From a candidate division Kazan bacterium RBG_13_50_9 (GTDB lineage: Bacteria; Patescibacteriota; Kazan-3B-28; UBA10110): a stretch of DNA of 34,225 bases. Location of the stretch: NCBI GenBank assembly GCA_001772255.1, contig META01000003.1, positions 73,071 to 107,295 on the forward strand, in the 5' to 3' direction. The translations under genes were made by a program, and so were the position numbers. Shown in pieces: positions 29,636 through 34,225 of the stretch (position 1 is its first letter; each line of letters begins with the position of its first letter). The notes beneath the pieces were generated by a model. It saw only the letters and a list, made by a program, of their open reading frames with translations, did no database searches and was not told the origin of the DNA.

Positions 29636-29644
29636 ATTATAACA
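29636..29644 (-). promoter_or_regulatory. Extended -10 promoter of ftsK
   Basis: On the minus strand TGTTATAAT (29644-29636) is an extended -10. The -35 is weak. Transcription from about 29629 would give a leader of about 87 bases that contains both alternative hairpins. Confidence 0.5.
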
Positions 29645-29688
29645 CGGGGGCTTCCTTATCTGTAAAATGGGGAAAATCCGCTCTGGCA

Positions 29689-29717
29689 TTGACTAAATCC
29701 ATAAGATGTGGTATAAT
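29689..29717 (+). promoter_or_regulatory. Promoter of the C39-like gene
   Basis: TTGACT (29689-29694), 17 bases, TATAAT (29712-29717) preceded by GTGG. The leader to the ATG at 29744 is about 20 bases, A/T-rich and without SD. Confidence 0.75.
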
Positions 29718-29743
29718 GAAAAGTAATATAAATTCGTTTGAAC

Positions 29744-31270
29744 ATGGTTGAGAGGGTATCCCAATCTGCCCCTGAAGCCGGCGGTGAACGGACCGCGGCA
29801 CAGGAGCTAGGCGAACACAATGAGCAGTCTGGAGAAAAAACCTGCGTGGCAGCCGCCTTGGCTATCTTGCGTGAGTTCGCCCTTGGCTATCCGGAGATCC
29901 AAAGTGACCGGGACATTGTGCATGAAGCTAAGGAAGCCGGCGTCCAGACCGAAAAGGGAGTGACCCTCAAAGCCGCTTACGAATTCTATAAACAACTAGG
30001 GCATACCGTTACTATTAGAAAAAATCTGGAAGATATCTTAAGAGAGCTCGGGAGCGATAAAGGATTAGTGGTCATCGCTGACAAACATGCGGTAGCCGTT
30101 TATTTAGATAAAGAGAGGGGCAAGCTAGTGCGGCGCGACCCTATTGCTCGGAACGCGGTAACCGTTCACGAAGTTGACATCGACACGCTCCGAGACCTTT
30201 TGGGTGTGGCAAAACCCACTGGCAAAAAGAACGGCGAGAATCCTTACGACCATGTTCTGATCGTGGGCAAAGTTGGCTCTAAGCTCGTAACGGGGGAGAC
30301 TGGCGAGGTCGACCTAGTTGCTAAAGCCCGGATGGAGATGGAAGCCCGTTTTGCCGAGAAGAGAAAGATGGCCCCAGAAGAGCGTTTAGCTTGGATTTGG
30401 AAGACCTACCGGCCAAAGATGGAGATCCCCAAAGCCCAGACCAAGTTCAAACTCTTTGGCCGCGAGGTCATCTGGGATGAAAAAACCACTAAAAAGTTTG
30501 AGCGTTTCTATAACCGCCGGCTGGAGGCAGCATACCGATGGGAGCTTGGCGAGGTGCAGAAAAAGATCGAAGGCCTTACCCCGGAAGCCGCCCATCGCTA
30601 TCTGGACGGAATAGAATCTCGTTATTTAGCCGAGGCCAACGTCATTTCCGAACAGATAAAGTTGGTAACCAAAGACGACCCAGAGCATATTGAGCATTTG
30701 GATCAAGACATAAAACGTTGGAAGAGAGTAAAAGAGCACTGCGCTTACACCGACCGAGAGCGGGCAGTAGCAGAACGTACCATTCGGGAGTTAGAAAAGG
30801 AGCGCCAGCAGATCAAAGAAGGCGGACCTAAAAAAGCAGCGGCAGCAAAAGCAAGGGGGCTGGCCCAAAAGCCCTCACCATGGGCAGAGTTACGGGAGCT
30901 TCGCGCTGAATACTATGCCGTTAGCCCAGCCGAGATGGCAGAGATGGTTGAGATAGAAAAAGACCTCATCATCGCCCGGGAGCGATACCTTCAAAAAGAG
31001 CTACTTAGAAATGCCGACCTGCTCCGGCGACACTTGGCGCGTAAAACGCCGGCAGTAAAGGAATTCGAGCAGCTGCGGCTGGGATATCAGAAACTACTAC
31101 CGGAGCTTGCCCAAATATCAAAAGATTTTGATATCCAGCAATCGCTAGACAAAGCCAGGCGGTTCGTAGAGCTCCAGGCCCGGCAGTCTAACCTATTTTT
31201 TGAGATATTTGGGCAATTAACCTATCTCAAGACCCTTGATAGCGGTGCCCAATCACAGGCAGCCGCATAA
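29744..31270 (+). CDS. Predicted papain-fold (C39-like) cysteine peptidase with long helical tail
   Basis: The 508-aa product has an N-terminal domain of about 180 residues that fits a papain-fold C39-like peptidase: Gln28 six residues before Cys34 (EQSGEKTCVAAALAIL), His115 in KHAVAVYLD and Asp132 in RRDP. The Gln-to-Cys spacing is the same as in papain. A further YDHVLIVGK strand follows. From about 190 to the end the protein is strongly helical and charged, with probable coiled coils, many Glu/Lys/Arg residues and no signal peptide. The assignment rests on residue order and spacing, not on overall similarity. A TTG two codons earlier is an alternative start. The next gene, 91 bases on, encodes a coiled-coil membrane protein. 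Confidence 0.65.
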   Translation: MVERVSQSAPEAGGERTAAQELGEHNEQSGEKTCVAAALAILREFALGYPEIQSDRDIVHEAKEAGVQTEKGVTLKAAYEFYKQLGHTVTIRKNLEDILRELGSDKGLVVIADKHAVAVYLDKERGKLVRRDPIARNAVTVHEVDIDTLRDLLGVAKPTGKKNGENPYDHVLIVGKVGSKLVTGETGEVDLVAKARMEMEARFAEKRKMAPEERLAWIWKTYRPKMEIPKAQTKFKLFGREVIWDEKTTKKFERFYNRRLEAAYRWELGEVQKKIEGLTPEAAHRYLDGIESRYLAEANVISEQIKLVTKDDPEHIEHLDQDIKRWKRVKEHCAYTDRERAVAERTIRELEKERQQIKEGGPKKAAAAKARGLAQKPSPWAELRELRAEYYAVSPAEMAEMVEIEKDLIIARERYLQKELLRNADLLRRHLARKTPAVKEFEQLRLGYQKLLPELAQISKDFDIQQSLDKARRFVELQARQSNLFFEIFGQLTYLKTLDSGAQSQAAA

Positions 31271-31293
31271 AAAATGAATTTATGGCTCTGGTA

Positions 31294-31321
31294 TTGACAA
31301 AACTATGGATCGTGGTATATT
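31294..31321 (+). promoter_or_regulatory. Promoter of the 729-aa coiled-coil protein gene
   Basis: TTGACA (31294-31299), 16 bases, TATATT (31316-31321), again preceded by GTGG as at the 29689 promoter. Confidence 0.65.
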
Positions 31322-31361
31322 TGGTCATTCTTAATTTTTAAGATTTTTAAGGGAGCTTAAG

Positions 31362-33551
31362 ATGGCGGAAGCAGAAGGAACAAGACCTGATCAAAATCCA
31401 GAGGGGGAGGAGCCAACCAACCCGCAACCGACAGGGGAGCGGGGAGGCAGTGAAGAGGGTGGACCACCCCAAGGAGAGGGGACCTCTCGTCGTCAAGGTC
31501 GCTCACCCCGGTCACCGGAAAGAGATAGGGGACGAGAGCACGGCAGGACTCGCCAAGAGCAGGGAAGGCAACCAACCAGCTTAGAGCAGGAGAACCAGCG
31601 CTTAGCACGAGAGAACCAAGGGTTGCGCAACCGGCTTAGCCGCGTTGAGCAGGAGCTGGAATCGGTACAAGGGGAGCGCGATGCCGCACGGGCGCAGATG
31701 GCCCAAATGGAGAGACGCATGACCCAGCTTGAGCAGGAGCTAACTCGAGTGCAGGAGCAACTGCAGCTCGCTATCGACGTACGAAAGATTATAGGCATTC
31801 ATCCAGAACAAACAGAGACGCGGGCTAGGGCCAGCGAGACTGTAAACAGAAACGTAGAGACTGTAATGCAACGAATTAACCAAGGGGAGGGTAGAGAGCA
31901 GGTTATGCCCGAGGCTGTGCGCATACGCAGAGAACAGCAGGAGCGAGAAACGCTAACCCTACCAGAATTTCACCCAGAAACTTATTTCCCGGTTCCATCT
32001 AATGAGACCTTTGATCCTAATAGGCCCTTCGCTGAGCGCAGCGCAGGCATGAGCGCCAAGTCTCAATTAGTACATACGATGTATCGAACTGGCTACGGAG
32101 GCCGGGGGCTGCGTGGAGAAGAAATATATAATGTTGAATCCCGTCTAACTAACTTCCAAGCAGTAGAGCGACAAGCCTTATTGGATTACCACGCACAACT
32201 GCTAATCGCCATACCAGAGAGGGGTGGCAATCTGGATTCTCCCCAGTCCTTACAGCTGATCCGCAACCGCATGGTGGAAGCCAAGAGAGCGCTTGAGAGG
32301 CATCTAATCGCTAACTACGCCGGGAAGGTTAATCAAGAGAGGCGCTCGAACTGGTGGCTACGGTTTATGAACTTCCTTAATTCAGACATAGCCGAGAGGA
32401 GAACTATCGGTGATGCTATGGACATCGTGACCATGAATGGAGGCAACTTAGAAAACGCTTTGGCGGCAGTAGAAAACTTGAGGACTGATAGAATCGTCGC
32501 GATGATGAATGCCCACGTTAGAAGGGCGATCAAGAAGAGCTTAGATTGGTCACAGGAAGGATATATGGTGCCTGATAGCGCTCTGTATGATAGGCACCAA
32601 ACCTACCGCATCTTGCAAGATGAGTATCTGCAGCGGATGGCTCGCGAGATCAGCCGCCCAACAGAGGGGGCCTCAGCTGAATTAACATTACCTACAGACC
32701 GGGCTATAGTAGTACGTATCTTGGGATTCCAAAGAGACCGCCTGGAAACTATCGAGACTAGCGACACCCGCCGCCGTTGGCATGGTCTTTATGGCAGACT
32801 GATTACCTTTGGCACGCTGGCATTGGTTAGTGGACTTTTGATCAGTAATCTTATCTCTCGCCAAGCAGAGCAGTCATCCGAATCCCGCTATATTCAGAGG
32901 CCGGTAGCGACTCAATCGCAAGCCCAAGAGCAAATCGCACCAGCTCCTGCTGACAGCGAGGCGGACCAAGAAGATACCGCGGAGGAAACCCGTATAGACA
33001 TCGGTGGCGGCGAGGAGTTGGTGTATGACCACCGTACTAAAGAGAGTCGCATTGAGTCTGTGCCATCACCGCTGCCGCTCGCACCTACCAGTGAGGCAAC
33101 TACTGAGACTATGGATAAAACCCACCGGGTGATGGCTCAAGCACAGGTCTATCAGACTTCGCCAGAGAAGGAGCGAATCGAGTTCGATAGCCGCAGAGAG
33201 AATCTCACCCGTTTGAGCAATACTTACGATCAGCTTTCCTCGGAAGAGCAGGAACGTTTTAACGCTCATCTACAGAAAAATTATCCCGCTGCGGGAGTCC
33301 ACGAGGGAGAGAGCGTTCCCAAGTATATCGATCGCCTAAGCGGGGAGATTACCCATGAGGAGGAAGAAGCAACTCTTAACAACGCTTTGCGCAACCTGGA
33401 AGAAGCAAGCCAGCAAGCGGCAATAGAAAGCCAAGATGCGCACTGGAAGGAATATTGGGATGATAATATTGAGCGGTGGAACGATTGGAACAAAAAGCAC
33501 AATCTGCCGGAGATCGAACATCCCTTCCAGGAAGGTGACGAGGAAGCATAA
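31362..33551 (+). CDS. Large coiled-coil single-pass membrane protein, 729 aa
   Basis: I do not recognise this family. Residues 1-72 are a low-complexity, probably disordered Gly/Glu/Arg/Pro-rich region. Residues about 73-140 form a clear coiled coil with heptad-like Glu/Gln/Leu repeats (LEQENQRLARENQGLRNRLS). A helical globular domain follows (about 200-460) with FHPETYFPVPSNETFDP and RRSNWWLRFMNFLNSDIAER. One membrane helix lies at about 475-497 (LITFGTLALVSGLLISNLI). The remaining 230 residues are acidic and hydrophilic with further helices (NTYDQLSSEEQERFNAHL). No signal peptide is present, so the large N-terminal part should be cytoplasmic and the tail outside, or the reverse if tail-anchored. 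An SD AAGGGAG precedes the ATG. Confidence 0.8.
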   Translation: MAEAEGTRPDQNPEGEEPTNPQPTGERGGSEEGGPPQGEGTSRRQGRSPRSPERDRGREHGRTRQEQGRQPTSLEQENQRLARENQGLRNRLSRVEQELESVQGERDAARAQMAQMERRMTQLEQELTRVQEQLQLAIDVRKIIGIHPEQTETRARASETVNRNVETVMQRINQGEGREQVMPEAVRIRREQQERETLTLPEFHPETYFPVPSNETFDPNRPFAERSAGMSAKSQLVHTMYRTGYGGRGLRGEEIYNVESRLTNFQAVERQALLDYHAQLLIAIPERGGNLDSPQSLQLIRNRMVEAKRALERHLIANYAGKVNQERRSNWWLRFMNFLNSDIAERRTIGDAMDIVTMNGGNLENALAAVENLRTDRIVAMMNAHVRRAIKKSLDWSQEGYMVPDSALYDRHQTYRILQDEYLQRMAREISRPTEGASAELTLPTDRAIVVRILGFQRDRLETIETSDTRRRWHGLYGRLITFGTLALVSGLLISNLISRQAEQSSESRYIQRPVATQSQAQEQIAPAPADSEADQEDTAEETRIDIGGGEELVYDHRTKESRIESVPSPLPLAPTSEATTETMDKTHRVMAQAQVYQTSPEKERIEFDSRRENLTRLSNTYDQLSSEEQERFNAHLQKNYPAAGVHEGESVPKYIDRLSGEITHEEEEATLNNALRNLEEASQQAAIESQDAHWKEYWDDNIERWNDWNKKHNLPEIEHPFQEGDEEA

Positions 33552-33575
33552 AATAAAACCGAGGGGGAACAACTG

Positions 33576-33893
33576 ATGGATAACCAGCTAGACGCATTGA
33601 TAGATAAGATCTTAGACGGCACCGGGTTGATGTTGTCGGCAGAGGAACGAACTAAACTCGGCGAAGAGGTAGTAAAAATAGTGCTAGGACGCACGCTTAA
33701 TGTCTTAGACCAGACCTTTTTGACCGATGAGGATGCCAAAAACATCGAAACCTATGCGCGAAATCACAGCCCCGAAGAAACCCTAAAATACATTCGAGAG
33801 GAGCTGCCGGAGTTTACCCAGATATTCACCCAACAGACCGAGCTCTACATCAATGAATTCCGGGAATTAGCTAAGCGGCTAAAATCCAGCTAA
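33576..33893 (+). CDS. Small helical protein, 105 aa
   Basis: This is a soluble all-helical protein beginning MDNQLDALIDKILDGTGLML and ending AKRLKSS, rich in Leu, Glu and Thr. It resembles short CPR proteins annotated DUF5663, but I cannot confirm that. A purine-rich SD (GAGGGGGA) lies 9 bases before the ATG, and the gene follows the 729-aa gene by 24 bases, so it should be in the same transcript. A strong terminator follows. Confidence 0.75.
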   Translation: MDNQLDALIDKILDGTGLMLSAEERTKLGEEVVKIVLGRTLNVLDQTFLTDEDAKNIETYARNHSPEETLKYIREELPEFTQIFTQQTELYINEFRELAKRLKSS

Positions 33894-33913
33894 TCACTCT
33901 AAAGAAAGAAACT

Positions 33914-33943
33914 CCCAAAACCCGCCAGATGGCGGGTTTTGGG
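33914..33943. terminator. Bidirectional terminator between convergent genes
   Basis: CCCAAAACCCGCC (33914-33926) pairs perfectly with GGCGGGTTTTGGG (33931-33943) around a 4-base loop. It stands between the 105-aa gene (plus) and the RNase J gene (minus). Confidence 0.8.
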
Positions 33944-33961
33944 TACCACTACTTATGAGGT

Positions 33962-34225
33962 TTACACTTCAATGACCACTGGCAGGATCATGGGCCGGCG
34001 CTGGGTCTCATCATAGAGGAACTGACCGACCTGCTCACGGATGCTTTGTTTAAGATAGCTCCAGTCGTCCGGCACTGGGCCACGGCGACCCTCAAAGATG
34101 CGCTTGACTTGAGCTCGGGTGCGGTTGATCAGATCCTCTTTCTCACGCATATAGACAAACCCGCGGGAGATAATATCGGGGCTGCCCACTAGCTTGCCGC
34201 TCTTTTTATTGACGGTAGCGATCAC
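33962..34225 (-). CDS. rnj: Ribonuclease J, C-terminal part (partial)
   Basis: The last 87 residues are visible; the gene continues beyond the window's right edge. IATVNKKSGKLVGSPDIISRGFVYMREKED is the typical RNase J strand-helix segment after the metallo-beta-lactamase/beta-CASP core. The end, FLYDETQRRPMILPVVIEV, is the conserved C-terminal RNase J tail. RNase J is an mRNA-processing endo- and 5'-3' exonuclease. The catalytic metal motifs lie outside the window, so activity cannot be judged. The frame is open to the window end, and the first visible codon is internal. Confidence 0.93.
   Translation of the reverse strand: MIATVNKKSGKLVGSPDIISRGFVYMREKEDLINRTRAQVKRIFEGRRGPVPDDWSYLKQSIREQVGQFLYDETQRRPMILPVVIEV

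Overview
The window looks like a chromosomal segment of an ultra-small Patescibacteria (Candidate Phyla Radiation) bacterium. This is inferred from the gene content, because no rRNA is present. The signs are tightly packed genes with overlapping stops and starts, an alanyl-tRNA synthetase that stops right after the editing domain (584 aa), a ComEC split into two polypeptides, a PilM/FtsA-like ATPase paired with a proline-rich bitopic protein, many start codons without a Shine-Dalgarno (SD) site, and several lineage-specific small proteins. No mobile element, CRISPR array or phage module was seen.

Layout. 1-5532 (minus strand): the end of a tRNA-Gly, HU, and an operon alaS - PilM/FtsA-like - bitopic protein - ruvX. 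5626-7051: three stand-alone small genes, including a 33-aa Arg/Lys-rich protein. 7089-9638 (minus): bL25, a zinc-ribbon protein, a WecA/MraY-type sugar-1-phosphate transferase and an RNHCP protein. 9679-12169: a G/C-richer cassette with a Nudix-fold protein whose catalytic box is broken, a SemiSWEET-like sugar transporter and a two-domain dCTP deaminase/dUTPase-like protein with a structured 5' leader. 12162-16414 (minus): small membrane protein - YmdB-like phosphoesterase - mltG - comEC (membrane part) - ComEC metallo-beta-lactamase part. 16451-18238 (minus): yebC - ruvC - ruvA. 18315-24063 (plus): pcrA, a DUF348/RlpA-like wall protein, rsmA, an Nramp-related transporter, rsmI and a 59-aa membrane protein. 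24159-25820: a divergent pair, a zinc-ribbon protein and an L,D-transpeptidase. 25826-29542 (minus): ftsK - yajQ - recA. 29744-33893 (plus): a papain-fold (C39-like) protein with a helical tail, a 729-aa coiled-coil single-pass membrane protein and a 105-aa protein. 33962-end (minus): the C-terminus of RNase J.

The genes cover three main jobs: DNA uptake, recombination and repair (ComEC halves, PilM-like, RecA, RuvA, RuvC, RuvX, PcrA), cell envelope and division (MltG, L,D-transpeptidase, RlpA-like, WecA-type enzyme, FtsK), and translation or RNA care (AlaRS, bL25, RsmA, RsmI, RNase J). No stretch longer than 300 bases lacks a gene. The observations most worth following up are two alternative, mutually exclusive hairpins in the ftsK leader, one of which would bury the ftsK start codon; the nested-stem leader of the dCTP-deaminase-like gene; the broken Nudix box; the papain-like Gln-Cys-His-Asp set in the protein at 29744; and promoters whose hexamers are built into the stop codon of the upstream gene.
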